Source: a virus
DNA length: 26,734 bases
Strand: one strand, 5' to 3'
IMG/VR virus record: IMGVR_UViG_3300009128_000114
Coordinates: 1 to 26,734 of that record
In this document: one piece after another, positions 17,888-24,890 of the stretch
Layout of the letters: the number at the start of each line of letters is the position of its first letter
Numbering within the stretch: the stretch's first letter is position 1
Position numbers and translations under genes: made by a program
Notes under the pieces: model-generated
Databases searched by the model: none
Seen by the model: the letters and a program-made list of their open reading frames with translations, nothing else
What the model was told of the DNA's origin: nothing

Positions 17888-18325
17888 ATGAAATTCTATC
17901 AAGGGAAGTTTAAACCAAAGTTTCCAAACAAATATAGAGGGGATCCGACTAAAATACAATATCGCAGTTCATGGGAACTATCGTGTATGTCATATTTCGA
18001 CAAGAATCCAGATATCATCTGGTGGGCAAGTGAAGAATTGATTGTGCCTTATGTATCACCAATAGATGGAAGAAAACATAGATACTTCCCTGACTTTATT
18101 ATTAAGACTGCTAAAGGTAAAACAATTATGATTGAGGTTAAACCTGCTGCTCAATCTAAAGCACCAAAGAAGAAAAAACGAATTACCAAGAAATACTTAA
18201 ACGAAGTTAAAACGTGGGGAGTTAATCAAGCAAAGTGGGATGCTGCAATCAAATTTTGTAAAAGAAAGGATTGGGAGTTCCAGGTAATAACTGAAGAACA
18301 TTTATTTGGTAAACGTTATAAATAG
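17888..18325 (+). CDS. 4: Head completion protein gp4 (gp50)
   Basis: 145 residues (T4 gp4 has about 150). It shows the family signature: YQGKFKPKFPNKYRGDPTKI, then YRSSWELSCMSYFDKN, WWASEELIVPYVSPIDGRKH and RYFPDFIIKTAKGKTIMIEV (residues 4-84). The E..IPY..P.D...RRYFPDF and IEVKP motifs are those of a TnsA/restriction-endonuclease-like fold, with candidate catalytic residues D70, E83 and K85. In T4, gp4 is needed to finish the DNA-filled head before tail joining. First gene of the plus-strand late unit; the next gene begins 3 bases after its stop. Confidence 0.9.
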   Translation: MKFYQGKFKPKFPNKYRGDPTKIQYRSSWELSCMSYFDKNPDIIWWASEELIVPYVSPIDGRKHRYFPDFIIKTAKGKTIMIEVKPAAQSKAPKKKKRITKKYLNEVKTWGVNQAKWDAAIKFCKRKDWEFQVITEEHLFGKRYK

Positions 18326-18328
18326 AGT

Positions 18329-18916
18329 ATGGCAACTGTATTTGACGATTTATTGGTAAGAGGTGTTCGTCAGGGTCATATCCCTGCAAGGACTAAAGAC
18401 GCACGTGAGTGGTTTAGAAATAAAGCAACCAAAGTTGGTAGAACTCGAGTACAACCTGAGGATATGCTCAGGGAAAATAAAAAGGTTGATAATGTTGAGA
18501 TTGGTCATATGTACCATTTCAAATATGATCCAAAAGGTAAAAAGACTTTACCATATTGGGATACATTTCCATTAATCTTTATGGTTGGTGCAGCAGAAGG
18601 AGGATTCTATGGAATTAATCTTCATTACTTACCACCCAAATTAAGAGCAAAGTTAATGGACGAATTATACAACCTAGCAAGTAATAATAGGTTTGATGAG
18701 AAAACGAAGTTAATGGTATCTTATAAGATACTTAAAAATGCAAGTAAAATGAAATATTTTAAACCTACTTTTAAGCACTACCTAGCAGACCATGTTAAGT
18801 CGAAGTTTATTAAAGTAGATTCAGCAGAGTGGGACATAGCGTTGTTCCTTCCGACTTCTAGATTTAAGTATGCTACAACACAGAAAGTTTATTCAGATAG
18901 TAGGAAACAATTCTAA
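18329..18916 (+). CDS. Conserved T4-like phage protein of unknown function
   Basis: 195 residues. The middle has a striking conserved-looking core: YHFKYDPKGKKTLPYWDTFP, LIFMVGAAEGGFYGINLHYL, PPKLRAKLMDELY (about residues 62-118). I recall this PYxDTFP...GxNLHYLPPKLR pattern from hypothetical or structural proteins of T4-like marine phages. Basic overall, no signal peptide or membrane segment. It lies between gp4 and gp54. T4 places gene 2 (DNA end protector) next to gene 4, so a gp2-like head role is possible, but the length (195 versus 274 for T4 gp2) and my lack of a sequence match leave it unassigned. The stop overlaps the gp54 start (TAATG). Confidence 0.75.
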   Translation: MATVFDDLLVRGVRQGHIPARTKDAREWFRNKATKVGRTRVQPEDMLRENKKVDNVEIGHMYHFKYDPKGKKTLPYWDTFPLIFMVGAAEGGFYGINLHYLPPKLRAKLMDELYNLASNNRFDEKTKLMVSYKILKNASKMKYFKPTFKHYLADHVKSKFIKVDSAEWDIALFLPTSRFKYATTQKVYSDSRKQF

Positions 18917-19926
18917 TGAGTTTTAATGTACAAGATATAGTATCATCTATTAATAAATCGGGAATTGCTCAATCGAGTCATTTTACGGTACAATTAACTG
19001 GACCAAGTATGAGAGGTGCTCAAGAATTAATGACACGTGCCGATTCAGTAAACTTGCCAGGAAGAACAATTACAACAGCAGAACATAAGTTTACGAACTA
19101 TGGTCCAATTAATAAAGTTCCTTATGGTCAAATATATGGCGACTCAACTATTACATTTTTATTGAGTGAAGATTTGAGGGAAAAGGACTTCTTTGAACAT
19201 TGGCAAGAACAAATGATTAACACTGGTGCTTATGAAGAAAACCTAGCATCTGTTAGTCCAGAAAGTAAATGGAACGTTAAGTATTTCCATGACTATATTG
19301 GTACAGTTACTATCAGGCAATATGGTGCTGCTGGAAACTTAAAAACTATTCACAAATTACAAGAAGCATATCCAATATTAATAGGTGATGTTTCAATGGC
19401 ATGGGGAAACAGTGATGCTGCGAAGTTATCAATTACCTTTGCTTATAAGAATTACACATACGTTACTGAAGATAATTCCAACCAACCTGGACTGGGAACT
19501 GGATTCTCGTTCAATTTGGGTAAAGATGGATTAGCAGGTGCGTTAAGAGTTCCAGGATTTGGAAATATATCAAGCATGGAAGGATTAGGAACAGTATTAT
19601 CTAACGACTTCTTAGGAAATGCTATTTCAAAAGGAACTGAATTACTTGGTCAAGGAATTGATGGAGTTAGCGATTTCTTTGGAGCAGAAGCACCAACAAC
19701 TGGTGGTGATGGTAGATCTAAGAAAATTGCTTCAGTAGTAGATCGTAGTGTGAGTAGTGGTGATCATTTAAGGTTGCCAGCATCGGGTAATGCGACCGAA
19801 AACCCTGCAGGTTATACAAACGAAATGGATGCTTACGTTAGAAACAATTCTTTCTCTAATATGAAAGATGTGTATGCAGAAAAGCAAAGAAGATTAGAAA
19901 AAAGGAAAAAAGAATTTTTTAAATAA
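18916..19926 (+). CDS. 54: Baseplate tail-tube initiator gp54-like
   Basis: 336 residues (T4 gp54 has 320). Residues about 15-195 have the tube-protein fold pattern: HFTVQLTG near the start, FLLSEDLREKDFFEHWQEQM (like T4 gp54 FRMDSEACNYRAMQDWVNSV), and YPILIGDVSMAWGNSDAAKL then SITFAYKNY (like T4 gp54 near TFDVTFAYR). In T4 gp54 sits on gp48 and templates the gp19 tube. Residues 200-336 form a Gly-rich, probably flexible tail with a Lys/Arg-rich end (KQRRLEKRKKEFFK). A gp19-type tube protein is an alternative, but length and the neighbours (gp48, gp26) favour gp54. The ribosome site AGGA lies in the previous gene's end. Confidence 0.78.
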   Translation: MSFNVQDIVSSINKSGIAQSSHFTVQLTGPSMRGAQELMTRADSVNLPGRTITTAEHKFTNYGPINKVPYGQIYGDSTITFLLSEDLREKDFFEHWQEQMINTGAYEENLASVSPESKWNVKYFHDYIGTVTIRQYGAAGNLKTIHKLQEAYPILIGDVSMAWGNSDAAKLSITFAYKNYTYVTEDNSNQPGLGTGFSFNLGKDGLAGALRVPGFGNISSMEGLGTVLSNDFLGNAISKGTELLGQGIDGVSDFFGAEAPTTGGDGRSKKIASVVDRSVSSGDHLRLPASGNATENPAGYTNEMDAYVRNNSFSNMKDVYAEKQRRLEKRKKEFFK

Positions 19927-19948
19927 TTTTATATGATAGGAGTATATA

Positions 19949-20644
19949 ATGGGTTTACCAAGTTTAGCAACACCACAATTTAGTACAAAGATACCATCGA
20001 CTGGTCAAGAAGTAGAATATAGACCGTTCTTGGTTAAAGAAGAAAAGGTTCTTCTTATGGCACTTGAGGGTGGCGACCAGAAAGAAATTTCAAAAGCAAC
20101 ACAAAATATTATTAAGTCTTGTGTTCTTTCTGATATTAATATTGATAAGTTAGCAACATTTGATATTGAATACTTATTTTTGAAACTGAGAGGAAAATCA
20201 GTTGGTGAGTTAGTTGAATTACAACTCGGTCATTCGGATTCTGAATGTGATCATAAGACTGAAATTCAAATCAATCTAGATGAGATAGAAGTTGTTGGTG
20301 ATATCTCTGATGGTAAGATTATGATTGATGATAAGATTGGTGTCAAAATGAGATATCCAGGAATCGATGATATTGCTGGTTTAGAAGAACAAAACACTGA
20401 ATCTATGTTTAGTGTAATAAATAATTGTGTAGAGTATGTGTTTGATGAGGAAAACGTTTATAGTGATTTTACCAAAAAAGAAATTGAAGAATGGACGGGG
20501 AATTTAAGTCAAAATCAATTTGAAAAGTTGACTGATTTTTTCCAATCAATTCCTAAACTATCTCATACAGTTGAATGGACTTGTGAGAAGTGTGGTGAAA
20601 AAGAATCCGTTACACTTGAAGGACTACAAAGTTTTTTTATGTAG
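19949..20644 (+). CDS. 26: Baseplate hub assembly / tail assembly chaperone gp26
   Basis: 231 residues (T4 gp26 has 208). N-terminus: LPSLATPQFSTKIPSTGQEV then EYRPFLVKEEKVLLMALEG (residues 3-41) is the signature of the T4_baseplate (gp26) family. It has C100 and H102 plus C212 and C215 (TCEKCGE), a possible zinc site. A strong ribosome site (AGGAG) precedes the ATG. The last sense codons read AGT TTT TTT ATG then TAG: a T TTT TTT heptamer sits just before the stop and the next frame is open in -1, so a 289-residue fusion with the gp51-like frame is predicted. Gene position before the tape measure is that of lambda G/GT-type tape-measure chaperones. Confidence 0.85.
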   Translation: MGLPSLATPQFSTKIPSTGQEVEYRPFLVKEEKVLLMALEGGDQKEISKATQNIIKSCVLSDINIDKLATFDIEYLFLKLRGKSVGELVELQLGHSDSECDHKTEIQINLDEIEVVGDISDGKIMIDDKIGVKMRYPGIDDIAGLEEQNTESMFSVINNCVEYVFDEENVYSDFTKKEIEEWTGNLSQNQFEKLTDFFQSIPKLSHTVEWTCEKCGEKESVTLEGLQSFFM

Positions 20645-20698
20645 CATTAATGCATGATTCGTTGGCGAATCTATATGAGTTAAATTTCGCATTAATGC
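20632..20698 (+). promoter_or_regulatory. Predicted programmed -1 ribosomal frameshift signal
   Basis: Bases 20632-20638 are T_TTT_TTT in the zero frame of gp26, an ideal X_XXY_YYZ slippery heptamer. After a 5-base spacer, GCATTAATGC at 20644-20653 can pair fully (10 bp) with an identical self-complementary GCATTAATGC at 20689-20698. Inside the loop, GATTCG (20656-20661) pairs with CGAATC (20666-20671) around a TTGG loop. After slipping, the -1 frame reads TAT GTA GCA TTA and continues into the gp51-like frame without a stop. The heptamer, spacing and structure are seen directly; the frameshift itself is inferred. Confidence 0.75.
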
Positions 20699-20817
20699 AA
20701 CACCATAAATACTCGTTGTCTGAACTTGATAATATGATACCTTTTGAAAGGGAGATATACGTCACCTTTTTGAAAAACTTTTTAGAAGAACAAGCAGAGC
20801 AACAGAAGAATGCCTAA
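20650..20817 (+). CDS. gp51-like C-terminal chaperone frame, probably made by -1 frameshift
   Basis: A 55-residue frame beginning MHDSLANLYELNFALMQHHK and continuing YSLSELDNMIPFEREIYVTF then LKNFLEEQAEQQKNA. The short His-rich, then S.xEL..M.PFEREIY pattern followed by a Gln/Glu-rich helix is typical of the C-terminal T part of tail-assembly chaperones. It corresponds in place to T4 gp51, but is much shorter (T4 gp51 has 249). There is no ribosome site before its ATG (the upstream is gp26 coding sequence), while it is exactly in the -1 frame of gp26 after the slippery heptamer, so it is probably translated only as the end of a gp26 fusion. Its stop overlaps the tape-measure start (ATGCCTAA). 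Confidence 0.7.
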   Translation: MHDSLANLYELNFALMQHHKYSLSELDNMIPFEREIYVTFLKNFLEEQAEQQKNA

Positions 20818-22648
20818 TACAAACGAAAAACTTAATCTACCAATTGTAAATGCAATTGAAGACTTAAAAGCATCTAATACTGATAATAGACAACGTCTAC
20901 AAAAAAGTATGCGAGCAGGTATGCTCAATATTAAAAAGTCGGTGGATTCTCTTAATGATAATTTCATCAAGGCATTCGAACTTCAAAAATTAAAAGACCA
21001 ATTTGACCGTGAGAGAGCATTAGAAGAATCACGTAAAGATACTAAAGAAATTCAAACTCAGGCAACTAAAGCAGATAAAAAAGGTGATGGAACAAGTCTT
21101 GTCAAATTAGGTTTATTGTTTGGTGGAATTGCTGCAGCATTGGGTGTTGCGAGTGGTTCGTTAGTTGCTTGGACGACTGGTGTCACAAAGGCAGGTAAAG
21201 CAATCACATCATTTGTAGGTAAACTTGTTGGAATCAGTCAGAGTGGTAAATTTGCAAAGATATCTGCTGGATTAGATAGTGCATTAAAATCAGTAAAAGG
21301 TTGGAATTCTAAAATCCTTGATGTATTAAAAGCAGGTGTTGGTAAATTGACTGGTGCAGTTAATGCAATTAAAAATTCTAAATTTGTTACTACAATCGGT
21401 AATTGGTTCGATGAAATTAAAACTCTTGGTTCTAAAGTAGCATCTAAATTTAAAGCATTTAGTAAAACAAGCGGAACTATCAATAATACTTTCAAAATGA
21501 TTAAAGGTTCGTTAAGTGCGTTCGGTGCAATCTTTAACACCATGAGTAAATTAGCAACTAAAGTATTTTGGCCAATTAGTATTATCCTTGCAAGTTTTAC
21601 AGCAATTAAAGATTCATTCCAACAATTTGCTGATGGTGATATTTTAGGTGGATTGAAGACAGTAGTTACAACTCTTGTTGATGAGTTATTCGCAAAACCT
21701 TTAGATATGGTTAAAAATGCTATTGCTTGGGTTATTGGTAAACTTGGGTTTGATGAAACTTCAGATGCTATTAAATCATTTTCTTTTTCGGATCTATGGA
21801 AAACAATGATGGATGGTTTGTTCAAAGGGATTAGTGCAGCAATTGATTGGGTTATATTATTATTCAAAGATCCACTTGCAGCATTTAAAAACTTATGGGA
21901 AGGAATGTATGGAAAAGAAGGAATTGTTACAAAATATATTTTCAAACCTATTAGCAAGGCAGTTGATTGGGTCGTAGATAAATTCAAAAACCCAGTAGAT
22001 ACTATTAAAGATTTGTGGGATGGAATGTATGGCGAGGGTGGTATAATTGACTGGTTAATCTTTCAACCAATCAGTGATGTTGTTAATTGGGTTAGAGGTC
22101 TATTCGGTTGGGACAAAGACAAAGACGGTAAAGAATTAGCAGAATTTAATTTAAGAGATTTTGTAGTTGGTGTTATTGATGATGTGTGGAAATCTATTAC
22201 TGATATCTTTGATAGTATTAAAAACTTTGATTTTTATTCAATAACCCCTGATTGGTTCCAAGAATGGAAAGGTGTTGGAAAGTATGCAAAAACCGCAGAA
22301 GACCATAAACAAGAGGGATTAGAAATTATAAGAAATGGGCATACACCTAGAACCGATTTAGATAATGAAGCAGAAGCGAATAATAGGTTGTTGGGAACTG
22401 AAGAAATTCGCCAGATGCGTCTTGCAATTGAGTGGTTAAAGAAAAACCCGACTCAGAATGCTCAAGCAATTAATGAGATGAGTAAACTTCTACAATCACA
22501 AGGACATAGTGTTAATGTTGTTGCACCAGTTACTAATACTGATGCAAGTCAAAGGGTTGTGAACCAAAGAAATGTTAGTATTCCTGCTGGTGCTGGAAGA
22601 AATAAAGGTAATCCTACTGTACAATATGAAGCAGTACCTGTTCTCTAA
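20810..22648 (+). CDS. 29: Tail tape-measure protein, gp29-like
   Basis: 612 residues, close to T4 gp29 (590), which sets tail length. The first 95 residues are charged helix; a hydrophobic segment spans about 98-121 (LVKLGLLFGGIAAALGVASG) and another about 248-265 (WPISIILASFTAI), with long Ala/Lys/Ser-rich helices between. Residues 346-385 and 386-425 are a tandem 40-residue repeat (DWVILLFKDP...NLWEGMYG then DWVVDKFKNP...DLWDGMYG), with a third start at 426 (NWVRGLFGW). Membrane-active stretches are usual in tape measures, which leave the tube first at infection. It lies right after the chaperone pair, as expected. At about 1.5 angstrom per residue a tail near 90-100 nm is predicted (inference). 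Confidence 0.78.
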   Translation: MPNTNEKLNLPIVNAIEDLKASNTDNRQRLQKSMRAGMLNIKKSVDSLNDNFIKAFELQKLKDQFDRERALEESRKDTKEIQTQATKADKKGDGTSLVKLGLLFGGIAAALGVASGSLVAWTTGVTKAGKAITSFVGKLVGISQSGKFAKISAGLDSALKSVKGWNSKILDVLKAGVGKLTGAVNAIKNSKFVTTIGNWFDEIKTLGSKVASKFKAFSKTSGTINNTFKMIKGSLSAFGAIFNTMSKLATKVFWPISIILASFTAIKDSFQQFADGDILGGLKTVVTTLVDELFAKPLDMVKNAIAWVIGKLGFDETSDAIKSFSFSDLWKTMMDGLFKGISAAIDWVILLFKDPLAAFKNLWEGMYGKEGIVTKYIFKPISKAVDWVVDKFKNPVDTIKDLWDGMYGEGGIIDWLIFQPISDVVNWVRGLFGWDKDKDGKELAEFNLRDFVVGVIDDVWKSITDIFDSIKNFDFYSITPDWFQEWKGVGKYAKTAEDHKQEGLEIIRNGHTPRTDLDNEAEANNRLLGTEEIRQMRLAIEWLKKNPTQNAQAINEMSKLLQSQGHSVNVVAPVTNTDASQRVVNQRNVSIPAGAGRNKGNPTVQYEAVPVL

Positions 22649-22920
22649 CCAATAACTGCAATAATATTTCCTTCACGCATAACCATATATTCAGATTCCA
22701 TTTCTGTTGCTTGTGCTAATTCAAACATAACAACATCACCTGCTTTAACAGTCATCTCAATCCAAGTGCCAGTGTCATACTTACCTGGACCAACAGCAAC
22801 TACCATACCTCTATTTGATTTATCAACTGCTGTTTGAGTTAAGATTAACCCTGACTCAGTTGTCTGTTCTGATTCTTCTACTTTTACGATAACTCTATCG
22901 TGTAATGGTTTCAAATTCAT
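22645..22920 (-). CDS. groES: GroES-type co-chaperonin
   Basis: 91 residues, near the length of bacterial GroES (97). MNLKPLHDRVIVKVEE at the start, the mobile loop TTESGLILTQTA (residues 20-31, like GGIVLTGSA in GroES), VAVGPGKYDTG (42-52), VKAGDVVMF (60-68) and EYMVMREGNIIAVIG at the end are all typical. T4 uses gp31, a GroES-like protein, to fold its capsid protein with host GroEL; this one probably does the same job with its own GroES. No GroEL is in the window. A good ribosome site (AAGGAG) precedes it. It overlaps the tape-measure gene tail to tail by 4 bases, and a terminator separates it from gp32 upstream, so its own promoter must lie close by or readthrough occurs. Confidence 0.93.
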   Translation of the reverse strand: MNLKPLHDRVIVKVEESEQTTESGLILTQTAVDKSNRGMVVAVGPGKYDTGTWIEMTVKAGDVVMFELAQATEMESEYMVMREGNIIAVIG

Positions 22921-22933
22921 TGTATTCTCCTTA

Positions 22934-22957
22934 TAAAAAAGGACTCCGAAGAGTCCT
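22934..22957 (-). terminator. Rho-independent terminator after gp32
   Basis: On the minus strand AGGACTC pairs with GAGTCCT around a TTCG loop, followed by six T. It begins 24 bases after the gp32 stop and lies before GroES. The stem of 7 bp, the UUCG tetraloop and the T-run are textbook; on the plus strand no T-run follows, so it works only for minus transcripts. Confidence 0.88.
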
Positions 22958-22980
22958 AGTCAAATTAAACCGTTTAAGGT

Positions 22981-23886
22981 TTAGTCCTCTTCAGCAAGTT
23001 TCTCAAAGAAACTCAATGACTCATCGTCATCATCAAACCCACCAGCAGTTGCCATTGCAGGTTCTTTCTTAGTTTCTTGCTTCGGTGCTTCCGCAACTTC
23101 TTCTGCTTTCTCAAAGTCTTCAGCAGTAGTTTTAGGTGCAGTACCATTAAGACCTAACACACGATTCAACTTTGTTTCTAACTCAGCATATGACTTAAAG
23201 TTCTTAGGATCTAAGAAGTCTTGTAACGAATGTAGAGAATTATATACTTTCTCTAATTCAGCATCATCGTCAAGTAAAGCACTTGGTTCGTCAAAGTCAG
23301 ACTTATCATAGTTTCTAAATCCTTCAACTTGTCGAATCTTCAACTTAAAGTCAGCACCTTCCCAGAAGTCAAATGGATTAACTGCTGTTTCATCCTCAAA
23401 CTCTGGATTCATTGACTCATTAATCTTATCCCAAATCTTCTTACCGAATTGGTATAACATAACTTTACCCTCATTAGCAGGGTTGCCTGGATCTTTAACT
23501 ACATAAATGTTAGCATAGTATTTAAGTCGACGTTTTTGTTTTCTTGCTTGTTCTTTACCAGCATCAGTGCCGTTGTTCCATAGTTGAGTATTGTACTCGC
23601 CCAATGGATCTTTCTCACCAATAGATGTTAAAGAATTTTCAATGTACCAACCACCTGGACCTTGGAAACCGTGATCAAAAACTCGTACCCATGGTAAATC
23701 TTCACCACTTGGTTCTGGTAAGAAACGAATAACAGCATAACCGTTACCCGACTTATCTACAGTAGGTTTCCAGATGCGTTCATCTGCTCCACCCCAACCA
23801 CCTTTGGTTTGTAGTTTCTCAGTTTCTTGGATTAGTTTATTAAGAGAGGAACCTCTTGATTTTTTTAGACTAGCGAAATCGCCCAT
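22981..23886 (-). CDS. 32: Single-stranded DNA-binding protein gp32, without the zinc-site cysteines
   Basis: 301 residues, the same length as T4 gp32. The N-terminal basic LAST-type motif (KKSRGSSLNKL, 8-18) is for cooperative binding. The OB core is conserved (FDHGFQGPGGWYIEN, 70-84; KYYANIYVVKDPGNPANEGK, 122-141; YQFGKKIWDKIN, 145-156; FWEGADFKLKIRQVEGFRNY, 174-193). The C-terminus is acidic (DDDDES, EKLAEED), as needed for contact with gp59 and other replication proteins. T4 gp32 binds zinc with H64, C77, C87 and C90; here the whole protein has no Cys, though H72 remains. Its promoter is at 23948-23976 and a ribosome site GGAGAAAATA precedes the ATG. Confidence 0.95.
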   Translation of the reverse strand: MGDFASLKKSRGSSLNKLIQETEKLQTKGGWGGADERIWKPTVDKSGNGYAVIRFLPEPSGEDLPWVRVFDHGFQGPGGWYIENSLTSIGEKDPLGEYNTQLWNNGTDAGKEQARKQKRRLKYYANIYVVKDPGNPANEGKVMLYQFGKKIWDKINESMNPEFEDETAVNPFDFWEGADFKLKIRQVEGFRNYDKSDFDEPSALLDDDAELEKVYNSLHSLQDFLDPKNFKSYAELETKLNRVLGLNGTAPKTTAEDFEKAEEVAEAPKQETKKEPAMATAGGFDDDDESLSFFEKLAEED

Positions 23887-23947
23887 ATTATTTTCTCCGT
23901 ATTATTTGTATTTTATCTTATTCACTTTATACATCATGTAGACTTAT

Positions 23948-23976
23948 ATTATACTATAAACTTACTCGTAAGTAAA
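23948..23976 (-). promoter_or_regulatory. Sigma70-like promoter for gp32
   Basis: Minus strand: -35 TTTACT at 23971-23976, exactly 17 bases, then -10 TATAAT at 23948-23953, preceded by TATAG. It leads to a leader of about 55 bases before gp32. The -35 lies in the end of gp59, so gp32 can be transcribed apart from gp33-gp59. Same design as three other promoters in the window. Confidence 0.78.
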
Positions 23977-24579
23977 GTTTTCAAGCACAATTCTTTTATA
24001 TTTTTTATTATCCAGTTGTATTCTATGATTAAGGAATGGTTTGTATTTCCTCATCATATCTACAAATTCATCAAGCAGTATATCTTTATATTTATACCAA
24101 CTGTCAGAGTAGTTCACAAGGTCGTCTAAGATAACCATTGTTTCTAAACTGACTTTACCTCTAAGATGTAATCTAAACAGCACTGGGTGTTGACCGTCAA
24201 TCATCTTGAATACATTGTTAAAGTTCTCTTCATAATTGTGTATTAAATCAATATCATTCTTAAAGGTGTAAGTCAATGCTTCAGTTACCTTCTGCCATTT
24301 CTTATAGTTGATTTGATTCTTTTCATTCATCATATTCCCAATCCATGTATCACTATTTCTTTGGGTGATGTTTGCTACAACATAGTCAATGAATTCCTCA
24401 TGCTTAAACTTCTTAGATGCTTTCTCAAAGAAGTATTTGTCTTTACGAGTTTCGTATGATGTAGGGGATGCTTTTACTTTGCCGTTATACTTAAAGAAGT
24501 CATAACTCTTACTTCTGAAGTGTTGCTTAATAGCAAGATATGTCTTATAGGTGTCAAATCCACTCATAGTTAAATTCAA
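23962..24579 (-). CDS. 59: Helicase loader gp59
   Basis: 205 residues (T4 gp59 has 217). The motif YKTYLAIKQHFRSKSYDFFK then YETRKDKYFFEKASKKF (about residues 11-58) corresponds to T4 gp59 VYKLYLMIKQH and RRDKYFFQKLSEKY; LLDDLVNYSDSW-type helices follow. gp59 loads the gp41 replicative helicase onto gp32-covered forks. The order gp33-gp59-gp32 is that of T4. Start choice is open: the long form begins with TTG at 24579, overlapping the gp33 stop and with GAGG 8 bases upstream; an ATG at 24567 would give a 201-residue protein starting MSGFDTYK but has no well-spaced ribosome site. I prefer the TTG weakly. Confidence 0.9.
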   Translation of the reverse strand: MNLTMSGFDTYKTYLAIKQHFRSKSYDFFKYNGKVKASPTSYETRKDKYFFEKASKKFKHEEFIDYVVANITQRNSDTWIGNMMNEKNQINYKKWQKVTEALTYTFKNDIDLIHNYEENFNNVFKMIDGQHPVLFRLHLRGKVSLETMVILDDLVNYSDSWYKYKDILLDEFVDMMRKYKPFLNHRIQLDNKKYKRIVLENFTYE

Positions 24580-24797
24580 ATCGGCAACCTCGCAGACTTT
24601 TCAAGGTAATTGAGATCTTGTGCTTCAACTTTAACCTTTTCTTTTATTAAAGGACATAATAATTTTGCTGTGTCTTCAATATCAAATTCATTTTCTTCAC
24701 ACCACCATACTATGGCATCCATATACGGTATCTTCTTTTCTATGACCAACCGTTCGATCATTTGTGAAAACTTTTCTTTATTTAAGACTTCAATCAT
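24576..24797 (-). CDS. 33: Late-promoter transcription accessory protein gp33
   Basis: 73 residues (T4 gp33 has 112). Pattern: FSQMIERLVIEKKIPYMDAI then VWWCEENEFDIEDTAKLLCP, LIKEKVKVEAQDLNYL and a final LPI. This short helical form with MDAI..CExxxIE...AKL and EAxxLNxL is what I know as gp33 of marine T4-like phages. gp33 bridges RNA polymerase and the sliding clamp for late transcription, which fits with TATAAATA boxes in the window. It heads the gp33-gp59 pair behind its own promoter (24826-24854), with a ribosome site AAGGAATT. Confidence 0.85.
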   Translation of the reverse strand: MIEVLNKEKFSQMIERLVIEKKIPYMDAIVWWCEENEFDIEDTAKLLCPLIKEKVKVEAQDLNYLEKSARLPI

Positions 24798-24825
24798 TTT
24801 AATTCCTTTTAAATGGTATTACTAT

Positions 24826-24854
24826 ATTATACTATAAAACTGGTTGAAAGTAAA
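24826..24854 (-). promoter_or_regulatory. Sigma70-like promoter for gp33-gp59
   Basis: Minus strand: -35 TTTACT at 24849-24854, 17-base spacer ending in TATAG, -10 TATAAT at 24826-24831. The predicted start site near 24819 leaves a leader of about 22 bases that contains the AAGGAATT ribosome site. Nearly identical to the gp32 promoter. Confidence 0.78.
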
Positions 24855-24855
24855 G

Positions 24856-24863
24856 TATAAATA
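24856..24863 (+). promoter_or_regulatory. T4-type late promoter for the AspH-like gene
   Basis: Exact TATAAATA on the plus strand, 28 bases before the ATG at 24891. It begins one base past the -35 element of the divergent gp33 promoter. The leader to the gene is made only of A and T with a single C and shows no ribosome site. Confidence 0.65.
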
Positions 24864-24890
24864 GTATTTTATATTATACTATATTATATT

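Noticed and set aside
18317-18324. TATAAATA on the plus strand at the end of gp4
   Set aside because: It ends 4 bases before the next ATG, so transcripts would start inside that gene; probably produced by the gp4 terminal codons.
21238-21987. Minus-strand ORF of 249 codons opposite the tape measure
   Set aside because: Antisense to the tape-measure gene; its protein has a low-complexity Leu/Ile/Asn composition typical of a shadow frame.
24089-24096. TATAAATA on the minus strand within gp59
   Set aside because: Could act for late gp32, but it is inside coding sequence about 200 bases from gp32, and a better promoter lies between.
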